Shown piece after piece: positions 41,709-50,278 of a DNA stretch of 64,000 nucleotides. The DNA lies in contig NZ_LNSG01000004.1 of the NCBI RefSeq assembly GCF_001468395.1, forward strand, positions 186,001 through 250,000, read 5' to 3'. The number at the start of each line of letters is the position of its first letter. The first letter of the stretch is position 1. The DNA comes from Sphingopyxis sp. H073 (GTDB lineage Bacteria; Pseudomonadota; Alphaproteobacteria; Sphingomonadales; Sphingomonadaceae). The translations under genes and the position numbers were made by a program. Under the pieces are notes generated by a model. That model did not search any database. It was not told the DNA's origin and worked only from the letters and a program-made list of their open reading frames with translations.

Positions 41709-42455
41709 TCAGAAGCGCGGGACGATCTCCTCGATGCAGACGATCCCGCAGGCGAGCGCGATCGCCGGGAGCTGCGCGCGGGAATAGATGCCAAAATGCT
41801 CGCGCAGGTCGCGCATGTAGGTGCGCACGGTCGTTGGCGCGATGTGCATCATGATCCCGATCTCGACGTCGCTCTTGCCCATCGCCGCCAAGCGAAAGCA
41901 TTCGAGCCGCTTTGGGCTGAGATGGGGCAATTCCAGGCGGCGCGCCGGAAAGCCGTGCAAGCGCCGCGCCTCGGTAAAAGCCTCGCTCGCCATCAGCGTC
42001 GCGATCCGGCAGATATGCGATGGCGGCAATTGCCCGTCGCGCGTTGCGAACGTACAGCATCCGGGCGGCTCGCCGGCGACGCCAATCGGAACGGTGAGGC
42101 CGTTGCGCAGGCCATGACGCGCGGCTTCGCGCACGATGCGCGCCTGCCGCCGCGTGAAGCCGCCCAGCAGTCGCTCCATTTCGTGCCAGCCGAACGCCCG
42201 GCTTGTCGAGCGCGCCGCGAGCAAGGCGGGATCGTCGCGGTAATTGCCTTCGGCGACGAAAACGTCGCCCCAGCTCTGGAAATTGTCCATGCGGAAATAT
42301 CGCCCACCGGGCTGAAAGAAGGCCATGCTCTGGACGATCGCGAGCCATGGGAGGCCGAGCTGGCGTGCGGCGGCCTCGCTGCAACTGAACAGCTCGCGAT
42401 CACTGTTCGCGCGCCTGGCCTGCTTAATATAGGCATCGAGGTCGCGAAACAGCAC
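41709..42455 (-). CDS. LuxR-family quorum-sensing regulator
   Basis: A 248-residue regulator. The N-terminal autoinducer-binding domain contains LFSCSEAAARQLGLPWLAI and GLTVPIG. The C-terminal GerE HTH has LSPKRLECFRLAAMGKSDVEIGIMM and TVRTYMRDLREHFGIYSRAQL. Start is GTG 42455 with AAGGAG nine bases upstream. It lies 92 bases upstream of luxI on the same strand and is its cognate receptor by position. It probably links population density to transfer of the element. Confidence 0.93.
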   Translation of the reverse strand: MLFRDLDAYIKQARRANSDRELFSCSEAAARQLGLPWLAIVQSMAFFQPGGRYFRMDNFQSWGDVFVAEGNYRDDPALLAARSTSRAFGWHEMERLLGGFTRRQARIVREAARHGLRNGLTVPIGVAGEPPGCCTFATRDGQLPPSHICRIATLMASEAFTEARRLHGFPARRLELPHLSPKRLECFRLAAMGKSDVEIGIMMHIAPTTVRTYMRDLREHFGIYSRAQLPAIALACGIVCIEEIVPRF

Positions 42456-42541
42456 CGAGGGGCACTCCTTTCGACGCGCGCGTTGCGGGCGCGTCTATCG
42501 GGCGCGTGGTTCCAGCCCACGCGCGTGCAGCCCCCGATGAT

Positions 42542-42868
42542 TTACTTGGTCTTGCTCGGCCGCCCCGTCGGCTTGTGCGGATGGCGCCGGAGCGTCACCG
42601 CCGGGCGCGCCAGTATCGCGCCGATTTCCAGTTCGTCGTCCGAAACGATCGAGATCGATATCCGGCCGGACAAGAGATAGACGGCATTGACGCCGAGTGC
42701 CTTCGCGAGCCGCTCCATTGCTTTCAGCGTCGGGCTCGACCGGCCATTTTCGATCGCACTCAGATAAGAGCTGCTCGTGCCCGCATCATGGGCGAGCGCT
42801 TCTTGCGTGATGCGCATCGCAAGCCGCAATTTCCTGAGATTCAAACTGAAGGACTTCGACGCATCCAT
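42542..42868 (-). CDS. XRE-family regulator at the element's right edge
   Basis: A 108-residue HTH_3 protein. LRKLRLAMRITQEALAHDAGTSSSYLSAIENGRSSPTLKAMERLAKALGV (residues 11-60) is the complete helix-turn-helix. A basic tail follows. The inverted repeat GGGCGT-AAGTTC-ACGCCC lies just upstream of the start, near 42870-42887, and is a likely autoregulatory operator. It stands upstream of luxR and may repress the quorum-sensing group or the transfer functions. Confidence 0.9.
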   Translation of the reverse strand: MDASKSFSLNLRKLRLAMRITQEALAHDAGTSSSYLSAIENGRSSPTLKAMERLAKALGVNAVYLLSGRISISIVSDDELEIGAILARPAVTLRRHPHKPTGRPSKTK

Positions 42869-42996
42869 AAGGGCGTAAGTTCACGCCCTGCGACCATTAC
42901 TCCACACTGGATACAGGTTGGAGTTATTATCTATATTATTACGTTTTTACAAATATTTAAATGAGATTCCCGAACAACGCGCACTCAACTCTGATG

Positions 42997-43062
42997 CGGA
43001 TTCTCAGGCGCGCCAAAAGACCGCATTCGGACGGTCGAATCGGTCGATGACCGAAGCCCTCA
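42997..43062. repeat. 66-bp imperfect direct repeat, copy A
   Basis: It begins CGGATTCTCAGGC and ends GACCGAAGCCCTCA. It matches 60526-60591 over 66 bases without gaps with eight mismatches, all transitions. It contains the inverted repeat TTCGG...CCGAA. It lies in the 482-bp gene-free stretch 42869-43350 between the element and the right catabolic block. An 8-bp hairpin AACCGACT/AGTCGGTT (43345-43369) overlaps the following CaiB-type stop and may be a terminator. Confidence 0.7.
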
Positions 43063-43350
43063 CGCCAGGACATTGGCCGTGGCCGCCGCAGTGGAAATCC
43101 CATCGGCGTCGTCACATCCGGGGCGAGCATTGATTTCAAGCGCCGAGCGAATCACGATGCGAACAACGTCCCGTGGACACGTCCGCAATCGCCGTTCCGG
43201 CGTGGCGTACAGGAATCATCGGATAGTTTGACGTGCCTGTGTGTCGTTGTCTCCTTTGATTTGAATGCAGCGAAGCGGAGCGTCGCATTGGTTCATAGTT
43301 ATGAAATCACCGTTCGTGTCGGGCCGCTGGCCGCCCACCATGCCAACCGA

Positions 43351-44496
43351 CTACTCGCAACAGTCGGTTCTGGCGGTAATCCCGCAGCGGTCCGGTTTGC
43401 TCCAGCCCCGCCGAATTGTACTCGGATCTTCATGATGCAGCGGGATCGGTCCGGGGATCGGTAGTGACGAGCCCGAAAAACGTGGCGCCGGCATTGCCTG
43501 GAGGATATTGTCGATCTCCCGATAGACGCCTCGCGCTGCCATATGAGGATGGCGCGCCGCTTCGTCCGGATCAAGCACGGGGGCAAAGCAGGCATCGCTG
43601 CCTTCCAGCAGTGCGCGCCATTCTTCCCGTGTCCGCATGGCGAATATCTCGCTAAAACGCTGCTTGAGCTCGGGCCAGGCATCACGATCATAGCCGTCGT
43701 CAAAACTGCTATCGCCGGCCAACCCCAGCTTTTTGCAAAGCAGCGCATAGAACTTGGGCTCGAGTGATCCGACTGAGATGAAATTCCCGTCGGCGCACCG
43801 ATAGGTCGAGTACCAGTGAGGGCCGTCAAGGATGCTGCAGCCGCGTATGCTGGCAACCTGGCCGGCGGCCTTCAGGCTCAGGAGCAAGTTCATCATGTGA
43901 GCGCTCCCATCGACGATCGCGGCGTCAACCACTTGCCCATTCCCGGTATCCCGGGCGTGCATTGCCGCTGCGAGGACGCCGATGGCCAAATAAAGCGCTC
44001 CACCCCCAATATCGCCTACCAGGCTTGGCGGCGCCATTGGCGGTTCACCAGGATGCCCAGCATACCAAAGGGCTCCTGACAGCGCGATATAGTTGATGTC
44101 ATGGCCGGCCGCTTGGGCGAGAGGTCCCTGCTGCCCCCAACCCGTCATGCGACCGAATACAAGGCGGGGGTTACGCGCTAGGCAAACCTCGGGACCAAGG
44201 CCGAGCCTCTCCATCACCCCAGGCCGCATGCCTTCGATCAGTACATCGCCCCTTTGGACGAGATCCAGGACATGCGCGACGCCTTCGGGGGACTTCAGAT
44301 CCAAGGCAATTACACGTTTCCCGCGGTTCACAATGGCGCCGCTGCCAAGATCGATATTTTCGGAGTTAGGGCTTACGCGTTCAATGACGACGACATCGGC
44401 GCCAAGGTCGGCCAACAGCATTCCGCAAAACGGCGCCGGGCCGATGCCCGCAATTTCGAGTATTTTGAGGCCTGCAAGCGGACCAGTTTTCGTCAT
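43351..44496 (-). CDS. CaiB/BaiF family (class III) CoA-transferase
   Basis: A 381-residue protein starting MTKTGPLAGLKILEIAGIGPAPFCGMLLADLGADVVVIER. NRGKRVIALDLKSPEG and GHDINYIALSGAL, followed by DGSAHMMNLLL, complete the family-III pattern; the catalytic aspartate lies in the VDAAIVDGSAHMM region near residue 190. It resembles alpha-methylacyl-CoA racemase-type members as much as transferases, so either activation by CoA transfer or racemisation of a branched acyl-CoA is possible. It is divergent from the LysR gene. Confidence 0.92.
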   Translation of the reverse strand: MTKTGPLAGLKILEIAGIGPAPFCGMLLADLGADVVVIERVSPNSENIDLGSGAIVNRGKRVIALDLKSPEGVAHVLDLVQRGDVLIEGMRPGVMERLGLGPEVCLARNPRLVFGRMTGWGQQGPLAQAAGHDINYIALSGALWYAGHPGEPPMAPPSLVGDIGGGALYLAIGVLAAAMHARDTGNGQVVDAAIVDGSAHMMNLLLSLKAAGQVASIRGCSILDGPHWYSTYRCADGNFISVGSLEPKFYALLCKKLGLAGDSSFDDGYDRDAWPELKQRFSEIFAMRTREEWRALLEGSDACFAPVLDPDEAARHPHMAARGVYREIDNILQAMPAPRFSGSSLPIPGPIPLHHEDPSTIRRGWSKPDRCGITARTDCCE

Positions 44497-44669
44497 TCAG
44501 GCATACCTGCGTCTGAGACCTTGGCGCTTTGATCCAGGCCGTTTCGCCGCTCCAGATTTCGAGACGGGTTGCAGTCGTGCTGGGCGGCAGTGTCGAAAGT
44601 AAGATTGGCAAAATGACCTTGATTCGCCTAATTCATTCTCTGGAGCAATTATTCCTGTGGGGCATGTCC

Positions 44670-45578
44670 ATGCTCGATTCTCGCCTCAAGCATGCCGTCG
44701 CGGTTGGTCAGCTTCGTTCCTTCTCCAGGGCAGCGGATGCGGTTGGTGTCACGCAGTCGGCGGTGACCAAGAGTGTCGCTGAACTCGAACGGTATCTTGG
44801 CTATTCCCTTTTCCATCGGACCTCACGGGGCGCGATGCCGACAGAGGAGGGACGCGAATTTATCGATCGCGCAGCGCGCTTGCTTGCCGACGCAGCTGAA
44901 CTACTCGGAGATACAGCCCGCCGCGCCGACGCCTATGCGGGCCCGCTTCGAATCGGACTGTTCCCAGGGTCAATCGACTGGTTGCTCACCCAACCTCTGG
45001 TTTCTTTGCTGCGGCGCCATCCGGCAGTGCGCGTCGAAGTCGTTTCGGGCAACAGCGAAAGGGGCGTGCGACTCCTGTCGCGCGGCGATATCGATGTCGC
45101 CTTTGGACTTGAAGCGGCCTTTGCACGCTGGCCGGAATTCAAGTGCGAGCGGGTCGCCTCGATCGAAATACTGCCTTTTGTGCGGAACAATCATCCCATT
45201 CTGGGGATAAACCCGACCAGCAAGGAGCCGCTGGTCCAGTTCGAATTCGTAGTGCCCTCATCTTCCGAACCCTACACATCGATCATTCAGCAGATGTACG
45301 AAAAAAGCGGTAAGCGTCCCGCTGACTGGATCCACATGACAGACTATTTTCAATTGGTTCGACGGATCGTTGCCACATCCGATGCTATCGGGATGGTTGC
45401 AAAACAGTTCACCGAGAACTCATGGTTTCGCGCCAATTTCGTGGCCTTGGAGGGAATCGGTTTATTCGATCCATTGACGCTTTGTTATGCTGTGCGTAGC
45501 CGCTGGCAGGTAAAACCGGCTGGCCGTGCGCTCGTCAGCCTTGTTCGTCAGGCATGGCGCACCGCACCATCGGATTAA
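44670..45578 (+). CDS. LysR-family transcriptional regulator
   Basis: A 302-residue LTTR. The winged HTH is MLDSRLKHAVAVGQLRSFS followed by RAADAVGVTQSAVTKSVAELERYLGYSLFHRT. The effector domain has GPLRIGLFPGSIDWLLTQPLV and MVAKQFTENSWF. ATG 44670 gives the usual short LTTR start; the frame extends to 44529. It is divergently placed to the CaiB-type gene, the classic arrangement for an LTTR controlling its neighbour, and may also act at the 41-bp elements of the block. Confidence 0.9.
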   Translation: MLDSRLKHAVAVGQLRSFSRAADAVGVTQSAVTKSVAELERYLGYSLFHRTSRGAMPTEEGREFIDRAARLLADAAELLGDTARRADAYAGPLRIGLFPGSIDWLLTQPLVSLLRRHPAVRVEVVSGNSERGVRLLSRGDIDVAFGLEAAFARWPEFKCERVASIEILPFVRNNHPILGINPTSKEPLVQFEFVVPSSSEPYTSIIQQMYEKSGKRPADWIHMTDYFQLVRRIVATSDAIGMVAKQFTENSWFRANFVALEGIGLFDPLTLCYAVRSRWQVKPAGRALVSLVRQAWRTAPSD

Positions 45579-45629
45579 CGGCAAGGGGGCGGGGTGCGAT
45601 CGGAAATCCGCTGCATCCGTCGCGATCAG

Positions 45630-45683
45630 CTAGAGCATTTCGCGCAGAAGTGGGAACCGGCTTTCCGGCAGGAAATGCTCTAG
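45630..45683. repeat. 54-bp palindromic intergenic repeat
   Basis: A perfect 12-bp inverted repeat CTAGAGCATTTC/GAAATGCTCTAG surrounds GAAGTGGGAACCGG. The type is known as a dispersed palindromic element in alphaproteobacteria. It sits between the convergent LysR and TonB-receptor genes, where it may form a bidirectional terminator. Confidence 0.75.
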
Positions 45684-45742
45684 CAAATTGATCTTGGGCA
45701 TTTTCCGAGTTGGCGGGTGATTCCACTCGCCTCGAAAATGGC

Positions 45743-47905
45743 CTAGAAGCTAATCGCCACTTCTCCGCCGATGACGCGCCCCCTGTTTAGCGGTGAAAGG
45801 CTTGCACCCGTGCCCCCGAAGGCCGCCGGCAAAGGTGTATCGCCGCCAATCGTCACCTCATTCAGGAGGTTTCGGCCATAGATGGAGAAGCGCCAGTGCT
45901 TGTTGTCGGTCGCCAATGTGAGGCTCGCATCGAGCATATCGGCGCCCTGAAGGAAGCCGACGTTGTTGTCGGTGAATGCCGCCTTGTCGCGATGCGTGAA
46001 GCTGACACGCGCCGTTGCTGTCCCCAATTCGCCAAGCTGCTGATCATAAGTCAGCCCCACGCCATAGGTCCATGGCGACAGCCTTGGCAATTTGAGCGCA
46101 CGATCCACATCGTTGATGACGCCATCACCGCTGAGGTCGAACTGGACGTTGCGATACTGGCCATTCACGTAGCCGAGCTGACCCGAAATCACGAGGTTGG
46201 ACAAAAGAAAAAACTGCCCCTCGGCCTCGACGCCTTTGATTGTGGCGTCGGCGGTGTTCCGTATGACCTGGCTGACGCCAAGCGGTCCGGGCAGGTTGAT
46301 CTCGCGCTGCAGGTCCTTCATGCGATTGTAGAAGGCCGCCAGGTTGATCCGGTGGCGCCCGAATTGCTTCTTGGCGCCGAGTTCGAAACTGTCCTGGGTC
46401 TCTTGATTGAATGGCCCCGGCGGCACAGCGGGATCGGTGTTGCGCAAATTATATCCGCCGCTGCGGAACCCGCGCGTGTAAAGGCCATAAATCTGCGTGT
46501 CGTCATCCGGCTTCCACTGAAGGCCGATTTTCGGCGTAAACCCTCGCCATTTTGCCGCGTCGGCGAAATTGGTTGCACAGATCAGCGTGTCTAGATTGCA
46601 ACCATTTGCGCGTAAGGCCGAGACCCGAACGGCTTTGCGTTCCCAACTATACCGCGCGCCGAGATTCAAGGTCAGCGTATCGGTGAAATGCCAGTCGGTC
46701 GAAGCAAAAATGCCCCATGTTGTCTGGTCTTGCGTACCCCCACCGGAAACGATCCGAGCACCGCCCAAAAGATTCCGCAGCTCGGCGTAACGAAGATCCT
46801 GGGAAAAATAGTATAGACCGGTTGTCAATTCGACGTCACCGAACCTTCCGGCATAACGAAGTTCGTCGCTGAGTTGATCCTGGTCGATTTCGAAAAAGGC
46901 ATGAAAGAAGGACTGTGGTGTTCCATCGATATCAGCGCCCGCGGAGGATCGGAATTTCCGATAGCCAGCGATGTTGGTGAAGACGCCTTCGCCCAGACCG
47001 ACATCGATGTTGGTTTCCACGATCGCCTGGTCCCATTTGGCATCATAGAAACCTGGGAAATTGATCGAAAACCTGAAGCTGTCGCGGGGAAACAGCGCGT
47101 GACTCTGGACAGGGGCTCCATCGCTTTCGACATCGCCATGCTCATAGCGGAGATCCATTCGGAAGCGGTCGCCACCCTTGAGCGAAAGTGCCGGGCGAAT
47201 GATAAGGTCATGTGATTTACCGAAGCTGCGATTGTCGAAGCGGTTGCGAAACCAGCCATTGTCGTCGCTGTAGTAGACGGCCAATTTGGCAGCCAAAACG
47301 TCATCGACGATAGGTCCGGTAACCGTGCCGCTTACGGTCTTTTTCAGTCCCGTTTCAATGGATAGCTTGGCTTTGGCTCCAAAATCGAAGCTGGGCCGCG
47401 TGGTCCGCACAACCACGGCACCGCCGGTAACGTTGCGACCGAAAAGCAAGCCTTGCGGTCCACGCAGAACTTCGATCCCCTCAAGGTCGAAGTTGTCCAG
47501 CACGACACCAGCGTTGATGCCGAGGTAAATACCGTCAGTGAAAACGCCTACGGTGGGGTCGATCGATGGGATCGTGCTGTTGATGCCGAGGCCCCGGATA
47601 GTGAAATTGGCATAGCCCGGTGCCGTACCCACATCCTCGAGCTGGACGTTGGGAACGTCGTAGCTCAGACTTTGAAGATTCTGGACGAACTTGGCATCCA
47701 GCTGCGCTTCACCAAAAGCCGTGACCGCCATCGGTACTTTCTGCACGCTTTCGCCATAGCCCTTTTTGGTGGCGGTAACGACAATGTCCTCAGCCAGCGC
47801 TTCCGTGGCGCTCCCGGTTTGGTCGTTCGCCTGGGGCGTTGCTTCCTGGGCAAATGCTGTTCCCGAGCACAACAACGCGGCAGAAGCCAATAGACATCCT
47901 CTCAT
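45743..47905 (-). CDS. TonB-dependent outer-membrane receptor
   Basis: About 720 residues from ATG 47905 (signal peptide MRGCLLASAALLCSGTAFAQ; GAGGAT seven bases upstream). The plug has LAEDIVVTATKKGYGESVQKVP and RGPQGLLFGRNVTGGAVVVRT; the barrel ends in GEVAISF. It closes the minus-strand run of beta-oxidation genes. A copy of the 41-bp element lies 66 bases upstream of its start, so it has its own promoter. It imports a substrate of the catabolic block; ligand unknown. Confidence 0.93.
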   Translation of the reverse strand: MRGCLLASAALLCSGTAFAQEATPQANDQTGSATEALAEDIVVTATKKGYGESVQKVPMAVTAFGEAQLDAKFVQNLQSLSYDVPNVQLEDVGTAPGYANFTIRGLGINSTIPSIDPTVGVFTDGIYLGINAGVVLDNFDLEGIEVLRGPQGLLFGRNVTGGAVVVRTTRPSFDFGAKAKLSIETGLKKTVSGTVTGPIVDDVLAAKLAVYYSDDNGWFRNRFDNRSFGKSHDLIIRPALSLKGGDRFRMDLRYEHGDVESDGAPVQSHALFPRDSFRFSINFPGFYDAKWDQAIVETNIDVGLGEGVFTNIAGYRKFRSSAGADIDGTPQSFFHAFFEIDQDQLSDELRYAGRFGDVELTTGLYYFSQDLRYAELRNLLGGARIVSGGGTQDQTTWGIFASTDWHFTDTLTLNLGARYSWERKAVRVSALRANGCNLDTLICATNFADAAKWRGFTPKIGLQWKPDDDTQIYGLYTRGFRSGGYNLRNTDPAVPPGPFNQETQDSFELGAKKQFGRHRINLAAFYNRMKDLQREINLPGPLGVSQVIRNTADATIKGVEAEGQFFLLSNLVISGQLGYVNGQYRNVQFDLSGDGVINDVDRALKLPRLSPWTYGVGLTYDQQLGELGTATARVSFTHRDKAAFTDNNVGFLQGADMLDASLTLATDNKHWRFSIYGRNLLNEVTIGGDTPLPAAFGGTGASLSPLNRGRVIGGEVAISF

Positions 47906-47970
47906 GGCTGATCCTCTCTTCCCAGGAGATATTGTGTAGTTCATGCCGTTTGGCGGCATTTGAGGGCCGT

Positions 47971-48011
47971 CGTCCAATTCAATTCGCTGCAGAACTATTC
48001 CTGCTGCTCAT
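47971..48011 (-). promoter_or_regulatory. 41-bp conserved element, copy a
   Basis: On the plus strand it begins CGTCCAATTCAAT and ends CTATTCCTGCTGCTCAT. It is shared with 54088-54128 and 60131-60171. This copy lies 66 bases upstream of the TonB receptor at 45743. It is probably a regulator-binding site or promoter of the block's regulon. Confidence 0.6.
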
Positions 48012-48087
48012 CGATATCTGGCGGCAGCACGACGCCATCGGCAGCCCGACGGCCGCTCAAAAATATCATGGTAATTCATCGGGTTGA

Positions 48088-48990
48088 TTACGCTCTCAGC
48101 GCCCGTTCTACCGCCTCAAGGCTGTCATTCAGCCCGAGCGGGTGCTCGGCATCCGTGAAGTCGACAATTCTACCCCAGTGCCGGGCGACATCATCGAGCG
48201 TGAACGCCCTGTCCGCTCCGAAGGCGTGCCCAAGCGCGCGCTCCCACCTAAGCTTGGCGATATAGCCGGCTCCAACTTCAAAAAGCCCTTTGGTTTCGCT
48301 GCAATTCTCGTGCGCAAGCCAACCGACCAATGGACTGATCGCTTCCGCTCTGAGATTGGCGAGAAACTCTTGTGGAAAGGCAGTCGCGGTCATACGCGAT
48401 GCGGCGATTGGGGCGATCGTATTAACCTGGATGTTTCTGGACCGCCCCTCCTCCGCCAGCGCGTTCGCAAGCCCCAATATTCCGAGCTTGGCTGCGGCAT
48501 AGTTGGCCTGACCGAAGTTGCCGTAGATTGCGGCTGCAGACGTGGTCATGACGATGCGGCCATAGCCCTTGTCGCGCAGTATCGGCCATGCTGCCTGCGT
48601 CACTGCCCGCGTCCCATTCAGATGGACCCGCTGAAGCAGTGTCCAGTCTTCGTCGGTCATTTTGTGGAAGCTCACATCGCGCAGGATGCCGGCATTGTTG
48701 ATGACGACGTCAACGGTTCCGAAGTTGTCAACCGCGGCTTGGATGATCAGCGCGCCCTCCTCGACCGACGCATAATTTGCCACCGCCTGACCGCCCGTGG
48801 CTCGAATTTCGTCGACCACATTGTCAGCGGCTGTGGAGCAGCTGCCGCTCCCTTTCTCGTCGCCACCCAGATCATTCACCACCACCTTGGCTCCGCGCCC
48901 GCCAAACATCAGCGCGTACTGGCGCCCAAGTCCGCCTCCGGCTCCGGTCACAACCACTACCCTGCCATCGAAACGAAGCTCTTCGTCCAT
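48088..48990 (-). CDS. SDR, multifunctional-enzyme type 2-like (3R)-hydroxyacyl-CoA dehydrogenase
   Basis: A 300-residue SDR from ATG 48990. VTGAGGGLGRQYALMFGGRGAKVVVNDLGGDEKG is characteristic of the peroxisomal MFE-2/17beta-HSD4 dehydrogenase domain. NNAGILRDVSFHKMTDEDW, the catalytic serine in TTSAAAIYGN and YAAAKLGILGL follow. The C-terminal part lacks the hydratase and SCP2 domains of MFE-2. It would oxidise a (3R)-hydroxyacyl-CoA in the chain-shortening pathway of this run. Confidence 0.9.
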   Translation of the reverse strand: MDEELRFDGRVVVVTGAGGGLGRQYALMFGGRGAKVVVNDLGGDEKGSGSCSTAADNVVDEIRATGGQAVANYASVEEGALIIQAAVDNFGTVDVVINNAGILRDVSFHKMTDEDWTLLQRVHLNGTRAVTQAAWPILRDKGYGRIVMTTSAAAIYGNFGQANYAAAKLGILGLANALAEEGRSRNIQVNTIAPIAASRMTATAFPQEFLANLRAEAISPLVGWLAHENCSETKGLFEVGAGYIAKLRWERALGHAFGADRAFTLDDVARHWGRIVDFTDAEHPLGLNDSLEAVERALRA

Positions 48991-49095
48991 CGCTTGTCTG
49001 CCTCTTTTACCTGAGCGACGCATCTGCGCATTTGATCCTGTGCGAGTCAGGCACGCGGCTCCATTTCCGTCGACGCTGTCGTTTTCGTCTGAGCC

Positions 49096-50241
49096 TTACC
49101 GAAAGGCTTGAATGCCGGTCAGGGCGCGCGAAACAACAAGCTTTTGAATCTCCGTCGTGCCATCGGGGATGGGGCAAATGATCGCCTCACGCACCAGCCG
49201 CTCAACGATGAATTCGCGGGTGACGCCGTTGCCGCCATGGATCTGAAGCGCATCGCGCGTCGCTTCGATCGCCATTTCGGTGGCGTACCACTTGGCCATC
49301 GAGCATTCCGTCTCTGCGCGCGTGCCCGCCTGGACGAGGGATATTGCCCGGTGCGTCAACAGACGGGCTGCGTCGATCTTGGTCGCCATGATGGCGATCT
49401 TGTCGGCGATCAGCTGATGGCCGGCGATCTTCTTGCCATGCTGCGCGCGATCGCGAGCGTACGCGATCGCCTCATCCATTGCTCGCCGTGCGATGCCGAT
49501 ACTCCACATCGCCATATGGCAGCGGGCAATCTCGAACACTTGCAACGTATTGCGCAATCCATCGCCGACCCGGCCGATCGTGTTTGCCACCGGTACGCGG
49601 CAATCGGACAGGAATATCTGTGCAGTCGATTGGCCGTTGAGCGCCATCTTCTGGATATCGCGCACCTCATACTCACTCTCGTCACGATCGACCAGGATGT
49701 GAGTGACTTCATTTTCGCCAGTCTTGCACGTACAGATGAAGATGTCCGAGTAGGCTCCGTTGGTGATCCAGGTCTTTTCGCCATTGATGACCCAGAAATC
49801 GCCGTCTCGTACGGCGCGTGTCTTAATGGCGGCGACGTCCGAGCCGACATCGGGCTCCGAGATGCCGAGCGAAACGAACTTCTCGGCCGCGACGAGGTCG
49901 GCAAGATAGCGTTGCTTGATCGTCTCCGGGGCGAAGCGGCGGATGAGTTCTGCGCCAACCGCGTTGATGAAGCCGGGTATGGCCACATCGAGCGAGGAAT
50001 AGGCGATCTCCTCGAAAATGAGCAGATGAGTGAGCCATCCCATATCAAGCCCGCCCCATTGCTCCTGATGCGGTGCGGTAATATGGCCATAGCCGGTCAG
50101 TGCTTGAGTCCATTCCTTCATGAGCGGTTTGGGGATGAATCGCTCCCCATGCCGGCGGATTTCCGGCTCAAGCTTGTTGTCGAGAAAGCGGCGGACGGTT
50201 TCCACCGCCATGCGTTGTTCATCGGACAGCTCAAAGTTCAT
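49096..50241 (-). CDS. acyl-CoA dehydrogenase
   Basis: A 381-residue FAD enzyme from ATG 50241 (MNFELSDEQRMAVETVRRFL). FVSLGISEPDVGSDVAAIKTRAV is FAD-binding signature 1. KTWITNGAYSDIFICTCKTG, FGKKIAGHQLIADKIA-like helices (HGKKIAGHQLIADKIAIM) and QIHGGNGVTREFIVERLVREA complete the family. It introduces the alpha,beta double bond in an acyl-CoA. The frame's longer upstream part lies in the thiolase gene and is not coding. Confidence 0.95.
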   Translation of the reverse strand: MNFELSDEQRMAVETVRRFLDNKLEPEIRRHGERFIPKPLMKEWTQALTGYGHITAPHQEQWGGLDMGWLTHLLIFEEIAYSSLDVAIPGFINAVGAELIRRFAPETIKQRYLADLVAAEKFVSLGISEPDVGSDVAAIKTRAVRDGDFWVINGEKTWITNGAYSDIFICTCKTGENEVTHILVDRDESEYEVRDIQKMALNGQSTAQIFLSDCRVPVANTIGRVGDGLRNTLQVFEIARCHMAMWSIGIARRAMDEAIAYARDRAQHGKKIAGHQLIADKIAIMATKIDAARLLTHRAISLVQAGTRAETECSMAKWYATEMAIEATRDALQIHGGNGVTREFIVERLVREAIICPIPDGTTEIQKLVVSRALTGIQAFR

Positions 50242-50278
50242 ATCGTGACCCCGTGTTTCCCTAGGCGCGCTCTGACAA

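Larger units (their letters stand above)
11105..42868. mobile_element. Trb-type integrative and conjugative element (ICE), apparently without an intact integrase
   Basis: The block contains a full Trb mating-pair-formation set (trbB, C, D, E, J, L, F, G, I), the TraG coupling protein, a relaxase, a plausible oriT, TraF, a lytic transglycosylase, ParB, ArdC, DUF736, DUF2958, DUF2274 and LuxI/LuxR. This inventory is typical of Tn4371-like or rhizobial/sphingomonad ICEs. Limits are set by the integrase remnant on the left and the last HTH gene on the right; exact ends are not defined because no matching direct repeats were found. Catabolic genes flank it on both sides. Confidence 0.75.
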
